From: Ampullaceana balthica
Taxonomy: Eukaryota; Mollusca; Gastropoda; Lymnaeidae
Assembly (NCBI GenBank): GCA_944989445.1
Contig: CALYLW010000735.1
Span: 245,854-309,853 of the forward strand
Length of the DNA stretch: 64,000 nucleotides
Direction: 5' to 3'
Positions 23,774 through 33,978 of the stretch are shown piece by piece. The translations under genes were made by a program, and so were the position numbers. The notes below the pieces were generated by a model. The model did no database searches, was not told the origin of the DNA, and was given only the letters and a program-made list of their open reading frames with translations. The first letter of the stretch is position 1. Each line of letters opens with the position of its first letter.

Positions 23774-24271
23774 TTAAAAAAACCGTAAAAAAAACAAGTT
23801 TTTCACTATAAATCCTTTATGTACTAGACGTAACTAAAAGAATGTTCATTATAATACGCAGCGCAAGACCATCCAAAAATATAAAATTGCAGTTGTGTCG
23901 TAAAACATGTTTAACATAATGCGCACCGATCAGAAATATGTTTATAAAAAGTGTTGTCAATAAAATACGCACCTTATTGCGCGACAGAAAGGTTGTTCAA
24001 TATAATACGCACCGCGACACTCTATCTCAAAAAATAACATGATACATAGGAATAAATAAAATAATTTAAAAATTCAATAATTTAAATACAGTACATGCGA
24101 TCGATCTGAAATTTTCATACATAGTTTTTATCATCGCCACAAAACTGCCTGTTAAATTTCAGCTCGCTAGCTTACGAGAAAGTGGGATAAAAATCGATCC
24201 AAAGTTTTGGCGACCGACAAGCAAGCAGTCAAGGGTTCAAACCGACATCACGAGTTAATAAAAAGGATTTA
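23774..24271 (+). repeat. CAAG-type interspersed element, diverged copy K
   Basis: All landmarks are present, with many substitutions and only two CAAG-like units (GACAAGCAAGCAGTCAAG). Like copy D it lacks the expanded tetranucleotide tracts of the young copies. Confidence 0.75.
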
Positions 24272-24449
24272 AAAATGATAAATAGTAACATTTGGTTAAA
24301 GTTTATGTACATGATCATAGTGGCAAAAAATTTAGAGGAGATTCTTGTTTTCTGTTTTCGATTAATCGTTTTCTTATGTTTTCAACACTTGATAAAACGT
24401 ATCTTATATCGTTTGATTTAGCCATTGCTTTCATAGTGACCAAATTCAT

Positions 24450-24654
24450 TTAGGCATCCTATGTGATGCGCATGGAACGCTCCTGAATTAGGCCACCAAT
24501 GACCTTATCCAATACAAAGTGCAGTCTCAAAGTTCCACCAATCATGAGTTTTAGGCATCCTATGTGATGCGCATGGAACGCTCCTGAATTAGGCCACCAC
24601 TGACCTTATCCAATACAAAGTGCAGTCTCAAAGCTCCACCAATCATGAGTTTTG
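24450..24654 (+). repeat. 101-bp tandem duplication, two copies
   Basis: Two adjacent units beginning TTAGGCATCCTATGTGATGC differ at only about two positions. A recent simple duplication with no coding content. Confidence 0.9.
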
Positions 24655-27244
24655 GGGACGTAGGCTGACATTTGAAGGATTTATTCATAGGACGTTTACA
24701 TACTTTTATTTTTAAAAAAAACTTGTCATTCAAAGATTTTCTTCTTCACAAAGACGAGGCGTTAGTTTTTACACGTCGAAGCCATATTTTTGTCAAACCC
24801 TTTTATTAACACAAACAAACAAAAAATACAGATGCTCATAAAATTGCTCGTACCATTAATTAAAAGGGGTGCCGACAGGGGCGAACAGTTCCAACTGACT
24901 CAAGCCCCTACGCTAATTTAAAGGCAATAATCTTATTTGAGGGGGGGGGGATAACTCCAAGAACCTACATATTGTTATCACCACCTCAAACGTCAAGCTC
25001 ATTGGAAAACAGTATTTTGGTCTGACTTTTACATTCATGGAAGTGAACAGCTTAAATTATTCCACCACTCTTATATCCCAATTGCTGAGATAGACATTTG
25101 TTACTCTAATTAAACTAACCTAACACAAAAACTTAATTTACGAGCAGGATAGTCGGAAGAGTCCATTCCAACCACACACAAAAAAACAACAGAAAAACCC
25201 CCCAAAAAACCAAAAAAAAACAACAACAACAACGCCTTTGGAAAAACTATATTCAATTGAAATAAGGTCAATCTTATAATTTTTATTAAGAGTTATATTA
25301 ACACTTCAGGACCTTTAAAGTATTACATCTCATGTCTAGTGCAGTACGCCGTCAACTACGGTCAATAATATAATATTCTTATAAAAAATTTTTGACATGG
25401 GTGGTCAATTCTAAGAATAAACTATAACCGATAATTAGTGACATCTGTCATAAGAACAACATGAAAAGTATTTTTGAAAAGAGCAAAAATAACCGTCTTA
25501 CAAATAGCAAATATCTGGGTTGAGTAAGTGCGCATGCGTGTAATTAGGTCATGCGTAAAAGGTTTATTTGGTTAATTAAAGAATTGCTCATTCGTTACAG
25601 TGGATTTGGGGGAGTGAGTGGAACTATATGTATATAGTTTGAGTATACGGCTTAGGAAGAATGTAAAAAAATTATTGGTGTAGTGAACATAGATAAAATG
25701 CTATAACTGCTATACATCAAATAAGTTCCCAATTTTTGTTGTACAAATATTTTACAAATAAAAACTATAAGGTTTCGCCGGTGAATTCACAATTAATTTT
25801 TTTGCAAGTAAAACAGACAGGTGAGCAGGCAGGTAAACATTTAGGTATATAGATCATTAGTGTCATGTTAGCGATCGGAGTGTGAGATAAAACCTGGAAT
25901 CTTAGCGTCAGTGACGTTAGCTGACTCTGAGTCATAAACGTTGAATTTTGTAGGCCTCTATGGAAATGTGTTGATTCATATTTGTCATGTTAGCTTTGTG
26001 TTGATTCATATTTTCCATGTTAGCTTTGTTCTGCTTTTCAGTTTGGTAATGAGATTAGATTTTTAGCGTTTGTGTGAGCTTTCATCGTTAAAGGACACAT
26101 ATTGGCTCAAACAAGGGTCTTGGCTCATGGGTGCACAGCATACTGACTCTGTGAGGTAACTTGGCTGTAAATAATCTTGTTTAAGGGATGAATTTTGGCC
26201 CAGTGAGTTAGTTTGCCTTTATGAAATACCTTGTCTTAGTCCGGTTACTTGTGTCAATGAGTCTTCTCATTGGCTCATTGGGGGGGGGGTCTTGGCTCGG
26301 TGAATTTTTATGGCTCAGTGAGCTGTCACATAAATGTAATCACGTTGTGCAGCGATTTCAACACATCTAAAGCGCCATTATCTGAAAGTTACCAATTTTT
26401 TCTCTCTTCAGCTTAAAATCAAACAGCCAGTGACGAGCACGTACACGAAAGACATGCATTTACAGCTTCACAAATGCTATATATTACATCATGATTATAA
26501 CTCTACTGGCGCGAATCTTGTTAATTATATAAAAAAACGACAATATAACAAAGCTGTGCCTTTCTGCAAAAGCTTGGTCCGCAGCTATCCCAATAGAATG
26601 TCTTTAATCGACAACGGGTAAATGTAATAAACTATAGCTTTTAACTATGAATTTTCAAGACTCACGAAAAGCACGCGTGTGAGGCTATCTGAAATGTTTT
26701 AAGATCAGCGATCAAACATCAATAATAAAATCCTCTAGCGTTTGGCTCGATTTCAGAGTGCCTTGAAACATGTTGGAGCTCTTCCCTTTGCGCGCGTCAA
26801 TAATTATCAAATACTTCCCCACCGCGCCCCGCCCCGCTCCCAAAACCTACCACAAGCAACATTGGCAATTTTAAGGAGGGAATGAAGTGTTTGAATGCCA
26901 CAAGTAGCAAACATCAGAATTGAGAGTCCTTAAGAGGTTCAGAGAGTGTTAATATAGTGTGTGTGTGTGTGTATGTTGACGTTTGTCGTGAAGGGGCGAC
27001 TGAGAGTGTTTCTTGAAACTTTTTAAAGTGGAGGCGTGTAGATATGACAAATAATGTTAAATAGAGATATACTTTTTGTGACACAGTAAAAAAAAACCCA
27101 ACAACCTAGAAATCTCAGGCATGGCGCTGTAAAGATTATTCTGATGAAAAGCTATAACGCAATTATCACGTGTTTTAAAATGATAACTCTATGTTATTAT
27201 ATGGTTTAAAATAAATGTAACGTATTCAAAAGGTCTGAAAAAAA
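24655..27244. other. Unique DNA, nothing firm
   Basis: Holds a CAAACAACAA-type low-complexity patch (about 25180-25235) and a decayed repeat with TTGGCTCAGTGAG-like words (about 26095-26330). A pyrimidine tract ending TCTCTCTTCAG at 26400-26410 precedes a 63-codon frame (26430-26621). It looks like a splice acceptor, but the frame has no recognisable protein. TG run at about 26957. Confidence 0.3.
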
Positions 27245-27407
27245 TGTGGGCGAGACTGCAATCAGGCTTATAGATAAGTAGGTGAATAACATGCAAGCAG
27301 GGTATGAGTGAGCCTGACAGGACATCACAAAACAGCGAACGACAGCGAACGTTCGCTGTTTTGGGACGTCTTGTCAGGCTCAGTCATACCTTGTTTGTAT
27401 GTTATTC
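27245..27407. mobile_element. Fossil pair of inverted PLE 3' ends
   Basis: The left arm (27245-27341) resembles the minus-strand 3' region of the neighbouring PLE copies, from the GAGACTGCA word through CCTGACAGGAC to ACAGCGAACG, with many substitutions. The right arm (27351-27407) is an inverted copy of the inner half, giving an arm pair of about 57 bp with roughly eight mismatches and a 9-10 bp centre. Both arms point their element 3' ends outward, the same polarity as the large array 60 bp away. Confidence 0.7.
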
Positions 27408-27468
27408 AAAAATTTTAATCTCCTGATGAAACGATGCGCAAAAATACGAATTGTAAAAACCAGGATGC

Positions 27469-27481
27469 TGAAAATAAACGA
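27469..27481 (+). repeat. Target-site duplication, left copy
   Basis: TGAAAATAAACGA immediately precedes the left edge of the PLE block and is repeated exactly at 39362-39374 just after its right edge. Confidence 0.85.
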
Positions 27482-27759
27482 AGTAATGGGGGTGAGACTG
27501 CAAACAGGCTTTTAAAAAGGTAAATGCATAAAATAAAAACAGGGTATTAGTAGGCCTGACAGGACGTAACACAACAGCGAACGTTTCGGCAAAGAGCCTT
27601 CTTCAACGGACAAATAGTACACAAATGAAACGAATAAAACGAAATAATAGAAAAAAAACACTTAGCTGCGGTGAAATCCAAGTAGTCCAGTAAAGATAAA
27701 GCAAGGAGAGAAAAGTAAGAGCTTAAATAGGAAAGGAAAGGGTGGGTGTGGCCAATCAA
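27482..27759 (-). repeat. PLE 3' region (pseudo-LTR part), copy 1
   Basis: Same sequence as the segments between copies and at the right end of copy 4. In element sense it runs from just after the stop codon, through the GAAGAAGGC..GCCGAAAC hairpin, to CTAATACCCTG and CACCCCCATTACT. It extends about 70 nt farther than the right-hand end of copy 4. Confidence 0.85.
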
Positions 27760-30471
27760 TCAGCTTGTCAGTGCGAACACAACGTTGATCCCATGTGGTG
27801 TAAGAGTCCCATATTCATGGATTAGTCTATTCTCCAGACTGACCCGGCCGGGTGTGTTTGTACAAGAAACCAAGGCGGTGACAGACATGTCATCGACGCC
27901 CATGTGGTCCCGTCCATTGAAGTGTCGGGAGACAGGACACTGTTTGTCTTGTTTAATGGCCCGTACATGTTCCGCGATACGGCAAGAGAGTAACCTCCCC
28001 GTTTCACCAATGTACTTCAAAGGACAGCGCTTACACACAATGGTGTAGACCACATTGCGGCTAGTACAAAGATAGCCATTCCTAATCTTGAATGTCCCCT
28101 TAGGGAAGACAATCTGGTCCGTCTGGGTAACAAAGGGACATGTCTTGCAGCGATTACGACCACATGGCTTAGTGCCCAGATGGGAGGACGGAATAAGCAG
28201 ACGGCTACGAACCAATAGGTCTCGCAGATTTTTGTCCCTCCTGAATACAATGAGGGGTGGGGTGGAAAATATGTTGTTTGTCTCAGGGTCCGCGAGGAGG
28301 ATGGTGCGATTTTTCACAAATATTTCCTTTGCTCTGATGTTGTGGGGATGGTATGTGAGCACCAATTTGCTCCTTTCATTACTATCACTGGAGCGTGATA
28401 CAAAGGCGTCGGCACGAGTGAAGTTTTTAACTCGCTGAAGTGCAGATTGAAGTATAGCTTCAGGGTAAGACCTTTGTCTAAAAAACTCCACCATTTCCAA
28501 CGCCTTTTCCAAAAAGTCCTCATTAGATTGACACAGCCTACGGAGGCGAAGGAGTTGTGAAAATGGAATAGAATCCTTACAGGATTTGGGATGAGACGAG
28601 GGATAGAGTAGGTAAGAGTGACTGTCCGTAGGTTTGAAGTAGGCCGAAGTGAGGAGGTGGTTCTTCTGGAGAGTTACAGTAATGTCCAGGAAATTAACCG
28701 ATAGTTCGGAAATCGTGTGAGTGAACTTAATGGAGGGGTGAAAAGAATCAACAAAGCTGATGAACGTGTCAAGTTCACTCCTCTCCATATGAGTGACCCC
28801 AATGCCATCATCAATGTATCTTTTATAAAATTCGGGGAGGCGACCAGTGTATTCTTGTTCCACTCTGTGCTCGAAATGGCCCATGAACAAGCATGCATAG
28901 CTGGGTCCCATTTTAGTCCCCATGGCGACCCCACTGATTTGGTCAAAGAACTGGCCATTGAACTCAAACGAGTTGAGGGTTAAGACCAATTCCGCCAAGC
29001 GTAGTAAGGCATGTGTAGGTATATTGGGGTGAGGTTGTCTGTCCAAAAAGTATTGTACAGCCAGAAGGCCATCGTTGTGGGGAATGGATGTATAGAGGGA
29101 ACATACATCAAGGAGGAACAGATAGTTCTTTACGTTTGGATTGATGCTCAGAGAGTCGAATGTCCGTAAGGCATGGTTGGTGTCCTTAATGTACGTAGGG
29201 AGGGATGCCACTATCGGTTGGAAGACACTATCCAAGAATTCAGAAATGTGTTCTGTTGGACAAGAACATGCAGAGACAATAGGTCTACCAGGGTTACCAT
29301 CCTTGTGAATTTTAGGAAGGAGATAAAAGGATGGCTTGCCCAGGTCACTGTCAAAAATGTGCATCCTGGACGCTGATTGAGGTAGAGCGCATTCTGTTAT
29401 CAACTCATCGATGGTCTTTTTAACCACCGTGTTGCTTTTCATGATGGGATCTGTGGCTCTCTGTTGGTAGAACTGGGTGTCCTCCAGTTGTCTCTGAGCT
29501 TCCTTAATATACAACTCCTTATCCCATACAACTACGGCCCCGCCTTTGTCGGCCGGTTTGATGACAATGTCTTTACGGCTGCGCAATAAAGACAAGGCTT
29601 TCGCCTCAACTTTAGAAAGGTTGGATTTACGGAGTCGAGGAAACAAAAGGTTTTTAATATCATTCTCTGTGCTTTTGATATATAAGTCCAGAGCCTTGGA
29701 TTGACCAGGCGGTGGTGTCCAAGTAGATTTCCTTTGTTTTTTGAATGGGAATAACTCATCATCGGGAAGCGTGTTGTTTTTCCCGGCAAAATGGAACTGA
29801 AGTCTGAGAGCGCGGAAAAAACGTTGAGAATCGCTCTGTAGTTGAAAACGGTCGCAAGAAGGTGTAAGAGGAATGAATTTAAGACCCTTAGATAGAAGGG
29901 ATCTTTCATTCTCTGAGAGTGGTAAATCTGGGGGTATGCAAATTACTAAATTCTTGTTGGTGGTGGTCTGTTGAGGTATAACTTGAGGAGGTTTAAGTTT
30001 ACCAAGCTTCTTCTTTTTGTTAGTTGATAGAATCAGATATAAATCCCGGTTGAGTTGGTGGATAATGACTCTAATGAAGTTAAGTGCCAAGTGGTTATCA
30101 CTTAACTTGGATCTCATACGGTCTTCAAGTCTGTATATCTGGGTGCTGAGATAAGCGATATACCGTTTGTGAGAGTGTACGAGAAGACGCATGCGTTGGA
30201 AAGCAACTTTTCTCTCAAGTGATAAAAGTTGAGATTTATCCTTAGAATTAAATGAAGCAGATGCCGGGTTAAAATTGCTGTTAAAGCCTTTGGGTAATAA
30301 TTGGAGGCGAATGCAATTATTAAGAAAGTTGAGATGAACAGTGTATCTGGTTTTTTTAAAGAGGTTAAAAGCCAGGTCTTTGCAATCGTTACCTAAGTCA
30401 GGTGTTAATAAACTGAACGCAGTTAAAATAAAGGATCTCAGTTGGTTCATAGTACTTTTGATAGAAGGCAT
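27760..30471 (-). CDS. PLE reverse transcriptase / GIY-YIG endonuclease, copy 1
   Basis: Predicted 903-residue protein counted from the first ATG of the frame (30469-30471, MPSIKST). The open frame continues upstream to a GTG at 30681 through terminal-repeat sequence, but no earlier ATG exists. RT landmarks are LPKIHK (385-390), motif A FLLDVCSLYTS with Asp455, motif B SGVAMGTKMGP (513-523), motif C YIDD (552-555) and NFLD (593-596). A Cys cluster CGRNRCKTC (C770, C775, C778) precedes a GIY-YIG nuclease: VVYTIVC near 807-813, YIGETGR (820-826), Arg831, His835 and a candidate catalytic Glu880 in LENRLIHEY. All catalytic positions appear intact. In the family these domains nick the target DNA and copy the element's RNA into it. 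It is identical in amino-acid sequence to the other copies as far as they overlap. Clade within endonuclease-bearing PLEs not assigned. Confidence 0.93.
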   Translation of the reverse strand: MPSIKSTMNQLRSFILTAFSLLTPDLGNDCKDLAFNLFKKTRYTVHLNFLNNCIRLQLLPKGFNSNFNPASASFNSKDKSQLLSLERKVAFQRMRLLVHSHKRYIAYLSTQIYRLEDRMRSKLSDNHLALNFIRVIIHQLNRDLYLILSTNKKKKLGKLKPPQVIPQQTTTNKNLVICIPPDLPLSENERSLLSKGLKFIPLTPSCDRFQLQSDSQRFFRALRLQFHFAGKNNTLPDDELFPFKKQRKSTWTPPPGQSKALDLYIKSTENDIKNLLFPRLRKSNLSKVEAKALSLLRSRKDIVIKPADKGGAVVVWDKELYIKEAQRQLEDTQFYQQRATDPIMKSNTVVKKTIDELITECALPQSASRMHIFDSDLGKPSFYLLPKIHKDGNPGRPIVSACSCPTEHISEFLDSVFQPIVASLPTYIKDTNHALRTFDSLSINPNVKNYLFLLDVCSLYTSIPHNDGLLAVQYFLDRQPHPNIPTHALLRLAELVLTLNSFEFNGQFFDQISGVAMGTKMGPSYACLFMGHFEHRVEQEYTGRLPEFYKRYIDDGIGVTHMERSELDTFISFVDSFHPSIKFTHTISELSVNFLDITVTLQKNHLLTSAYFKPTDSHSYLLYPSSHPKSCKDSIPFSQLLRLRRLCQSNEDFLEKALEMVEFFRQRSYPEAILQSALQRVKNFTRADAFVSRSSDSNERSKLVLTYHPHNIRAKEIFVKNRTILLADPETNNIFSTPPLIVFRRDKNLRDLLVRSRLLIPSSHLGTKPCGRNRCKTCPFVTQTDQIVFPKGTFKIRNGYLCTSRNVVYTIVCKRCPLKYIGETGRLLSCRIAEHVRAIKQDKQCPVSRHFNGRDHMGVDDMSVTALVSCTNTPGRVSLENRLIHEYGTLTPHGINVVFALTS

Positions 30472-30868
30472 AGTGGTCAAGTAAAAGGAAGGGCTAAAGG
30501 AGAAGTGAGAGGAATATAGGAATGAACAACAAAACGAAAATAAAACAAAACACAAACACAAAGTAGCAGTCAAAAAGTAAAAGTAAATAAAGTAATGGGG
30601 GTGAGACTGCAAACAGGCTTTTAAAAAGGTAAATGCATAAAATAAAAACAGGGTATTAGTAGGCCTGACAGGACGTAACACAACAGCGAACGTTTCGGCA
30701 AAGAGCCTTCTTCAACGGACAAATAGTACACAAATGAAACGAATAAAACGAAATAATAGAAAAAAAACACTTAGCTGCGGTGAAATCCAAGTAGTCCAGT
30801 AAAGATAAAGCAAGGAGAGAAAAGTAAGAGCTTAAATAGGAAAGGAAAGGGTGGGTGTGGCCAATCAA
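30472..30868 (-). repeat. PLE inter-ORF terminal repeat (between copies 2 and 1)
   Basis: 397 bp between the stop of copy 2 and the start codon of copy 1, combining the 3' region of one unit and the 5' leader of the next. It would contain any promoter and RNA-processing signal. The leader translates to very hydrophobic residues in frame with the ORF, but has no ATG. Confidence 0.8.
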
Positions 30869-33699
30869 TCAGCTTGTCAGTGCGAACACAACGTTGATCC
30901 CATGTGGTGTAAGAGTCCCATATTCATGGATTAGTCTATTCTCCAGACTGACCCGGCCGGGTGTGTTTGTACAAGAAACCAAGGCGGTGACAGACATGTC
31001 ATCGACGCCCATGTGGTCCCGTCCATTGAAGTGTCGGGAGACAGGACACTGTTTGTCTTGTTTAATGGCCCGTACATGTTCCGCGATACGGCAAGAGAGT
31101 AACCTCCCCGTTTCACCAATGTACTTCAAAGGACAGCGCTTACACACAATGGTGTAGACCACATTGCGGCTAGTACAAAGATAGCCATTCCTAATCTTGA
31201 ATGTCCCCTTAGGGAAGACAATCTGGTCCGTCTGGGTAACAAAGGGACATGTCTTGCAGCGATTACGACCACATGGCTTAGTGCCCAGATGGGAGGACGG
31301 AATAAGCAGACGGCTACGAACCAATAGGTCTCGCAGATTTTTGTCCCTCCTGAATACAATGAGGGGTGGGGTGGAAAATATGTTGTTTGTCTCAGGGTCC
31401 GCGAGGAGGATGGTGCGATTTTTCACAAATATTTCCTTTGCTCTGATGTTGTGGGGATGGTATGTGAGCACCAATTTGCTCCTTTCATTACTATCACTGG
31501 AGCGTGATACAAAGGCGTCGGCACGAGTGAAGTTTTTAACTCGCTGAAGTGCAGATTGAAGTATAGCTTCAGGGTAAGACCTTTGTCTAAAAAACTCCAC
31601 CATTTCCAACGCCTTTTCCAAAAAGTCCTCATTAGATTGACACAGCCTACGGAGGCGAAGGAGTTGTGAAAATGGAATAGAATCCTTACAGGATTTGGGA
31701 TGAGACGAGGGATAGAGTAGGTAAGAGTGACTGTCCGTAGGTTTGAAGTAGGCCGAAGTGAGGAGGTGGTTCTTCTGGAGAGTTACAGTAATGTCCAGGA
31801 AATTAACCGATAGTTCGGAAATCGTGTGAGTGAACTTAATGGAGGGGTGAAAAGAATCAACAAAGCTGATGAACGTGTCAAGTTCACTCCTCTCCATATG
31901 AGTGACCCCAATGCCATCATCAATGTATCTTTTATAAAATTCGGGGAGGCGACCAGTGTATTCTTGTTCCACTCTGTGCTCGAAATGGCCCATGAACAAG
32001 CATGCATAGCTGGGTCCCATTTTAGTCCCCATGGCGACCCCACTGATTTGGTCAAAGAACTGGCCATTGAACTCAAACGAGTTGAGGGTTAAGACCAATT
32101 CCGCCAAGCGTAGTAAGGCATGTGTAGGTATATTGGGGTGAGGTTGTCTGTCCAAAAAGTATTGTACAGCCAGAAGGCCATCGTTGTGGGGAATGGATGT
32201 ATAGAGGGAACATACATCAAGGAGGAACAGATAGTTCTTTACGTTTGGATTGATGCTCAGAGAGTCGAATGTCCGTAAGGCATGGTTGGTGTCCTTAATG
32301 TACGTAGGGAGGGATGCCACTATCGGTTGGAAGACACTATCCAAGAATTCAGAAATGTGTTCTGTTGGACAAGAACATGCAGAGACAATAGGTCTACCAG
32401 GGTTACCATCCTTGTGAATTTTAGGAAGGAGATAAAAGGATGGCTTGCCCAGGTCACTGTCAAAAATGTGCATCCTGGACGCTGATTGAGGTAGAGCGCA
32501 TTCTGTTATCAACTCATCGATGGTCTTTTTAACCACCGTGTTGCTTTTCATGATGGGATCTGTGGCTCTCTGTTGGTAGAACTGGGTGTCCTCCAGTTGT
32601 CTCTGAGCTTCCTTAATATACAACTCCTTATCCCATACAACTACGGCCCCGCCTTTGTCGGCCGGTTTGATGACAATGTCTTTACGGCTGCGCAATAAAG
32701 ACAAGGCTTTCGCCTCAACTTTAGAAAGGTTGGATTTACGGAGTCGAGGAAACAAAAGGTTTTTAATATCATTCTCTGTGCTTTTGATATATAAGTCCAG
32801 AGCCTTGGATTGACCAGGCGGTGGTGTCCAAGTAGATTTCCTTTGTTTTTTGAATGGGAATAACTCATCATCGGGAAGCGTGTTGTTTTTCCCGGCAAAA
32901 TGGAACTGAAGTCTGAGAGCGCGGAAAAAACGTTGAGAATCGCTCTGTAGTTGAAAACGGTCGCAAGAAGGTGTAAGAGGAATGAATTTAAGACCCTTAG
33001 ATAGAAGGGATCTTTCATTCTCTGAGAGTGGTAAATCTGGGGGTATGCAAATTACTAAATTCTTGTTGGTGGTGGTCTGTTGAGGTATAACTTGAGGAGG
33101 TTTAAGTTTACCAAGCTTCTTCTTTTTGTTAGTTGATAGAATCAGATATAAATCCCGGTTGAGTTGGTGGATAATGACTCTAATGAAGTTAAGTGCCAAG
33201 TGGTTATCACTTAACTTGGATCTCATACGGTCTTCAAGTCTGTATATCTGGGTGCTGAGATAAGCGATATACCGTTTGTGAGAGTGTACGAGAAGACGCA
33301 TGCGTTGGAAAGCAACTTTTCTCTCAAGTGATAAAAGTTGAGATTTATCCTTAGAATTAAATGAAGCAGATGCCGGGTTAAAATTGCTGTTAAAGCCTTT
33401 GGGTAATAATTGGAGGCGAATGCAATTATTAAGAAAGTTGAGATGAACAGTGTATCTGGTTTTTTTAAAGAGGTTAAAAGCCAGGTCTTTGCAATCGTTA
33501 CCTAAGTCAGGTGTTAATAAACTGAACGCAGTTAAAATAAAGGATCTCAGTTGGTTCATAGTACTTTTGATAGAAGGCATAGTGGTCAAGTAAAAGGAAG
33601 GGCTAAAGGAGAAGTGAGAGGAATATAGGAATGAACAACAAAACGAAAATAAAACAAAACACAAACACAAAGTAGCAGTCAAAAAGTAAAAGTAAATAA
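30591..33699 (-). mobile_element. Penelope-like element, copy 2
   Basis: Second head-to-tail unit, 3109 bp, with no difference from copy 1 that I could find by eye. Confidence 0.9.
30869..33580 (-). CDS. PLE reverse transcriptase / GIY-YIG endonuclease, copy 2
   Basis: Same 903-residue product as copy 1, with the ATG at 33578-33580 and the same RT and GIY-YIG residues. The upstream frame is open only to a TTG at 33721, because a single extra T at about 33722 (CAAATCAGG instead of CAAACAGG) shifts the leader relative to copy 1. This supports the downstream ATG as the real start, since the leader's frame is not kept. The single full-length stop is followed by about 70 in-frame sense codons, as in all copies. 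Confidence 0.93.
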   Translation of the reverse strand: MPSIKSTMNQLRSFILTAFSLLTPDLGNDCKDLAFNLFKKTRYTVHLNFLNNCIRLQLLPKGFNSNFNPASASFNSKDKSQLLSLERKVAFQRMRLLVHSHKRYIAYLSTQIYRLEDRMRSKLSDNHLALNFIRVIIHQLNRDLYLILSTNKKKKLGKLKPPQVIPQQTTTNKNLVICIPPDLPLSENERSLLSKGLKFIPLTPSCDRFQLQSDSQRFFRALRLQFHFAGKNNTLPDDELFPFKKQRKSTWTPPPGQSKALDLYIKSTENDIKNLLFPRLRKSNLSKVEAKALSLLRSRKDIVIKPADKGGAVVVWDKELYIKEAQRQLEDTQFYQQRATDPIMKSNTVVKKTIDELITECALPQSASRMHIFDSDLGKPSFYLLPKIHKDGNPGRPIVSACSCPTEHISEFLDSVFQPIVASLPTYIKDTNHALRTFDSLSINPNVKNYLFLLDVCSLYTSIPHNDGLLAVQYFLDRQPHPNIPTHALLRLAELVLTLNSFEFNGQFFDQISGVAMGTKMGPSYACLFMGHFEHRVEQEYTGRLPEFYKRYIDDGIGVTHMERSELDTFISFVDSFHPSIKFTHTISELSVNFLDITVTLQKNHLLTSAYFKPTDSHSYLLYPSSHPKSCKDSIPFSQLLRLRRLCQSNEDFLEKALEMVEFFRQRSYPEAILQSALQRVKNFTRADAFVSRSSDSNERSKLVLTYHPHNIRAKEIFVKNRTILLADPETNNIFSTPPLIVFRRDKNLRDLLVRSRLLIPSSHLGTKPCGRNRCKTCPFVTQTDQIVFPKGTFKIRNGYLCTSRNVVYTIVCKRCPLKYIGETGRLLSCRIAEHVRAIKQDKQCPVSRHFNGRDHMGVDDMSVTALVSCTNTPGRVSLENRLIHEYGTLTPHGINVVFALTS

Positions 33700-33978
33700 A
33701 GTAATGGGGGTGAGACTGCAAATCAGGCTTTTAAAAAGGTAAATGCATAAAATAAAAACAGGGTATTAGTAGGCCTGACAGGACGTAACACAACAGCGAA
33801 CGTTTCGGCAAAGAGCCTTCTTCAACGGACAAATAGTACACAAATGAAACGAATAAAACGAAATAATAGAAAAAAAACACTTAGCTGCGGTGAAATCCAA
33901 GTAGTCCAGTAAAGATAAAGCAAGGAGAGAAAAGTAAGAGCTTAAATAGGAAAGGAAAGGGTGGGTGTGGCCAATCAA
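33581..33978 (-). repeat. PLE inter-ORF terminal repeat (between copies 3 and 2)
   Basis: 398 bp, the same as 30472-30868 plus one inserted T at about 33722. This is the clearest difference among the three tandem units. Confidence 0.8.

Larger units (their letters stand above)
27482..30590 (-). mobile_element. Penelope-like element, copy 1
   Basis: A 3109-bp unit in minus orientation: a spacer/pseudo-LTR-like 5' part, a single long frame (27760-30471) and a 3' region (27482-27759). Copy 2 follows immediately with the same sequence, so the unit boundary is placed where the left end sequence AGTAATGGGGGTGAG recurs (30591). Tandem head-to-tail copies with overlapping terminal repeats are a known PLE arrangement. 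Confidence 0.9.

Noticed and set aside
26400..26621. Splice-acceptor-like tract followed by a 63-codon frame
   Set aside because: The tract is plausible, but the frame matches nothing I know and no donor or neighbouring exon is visible.
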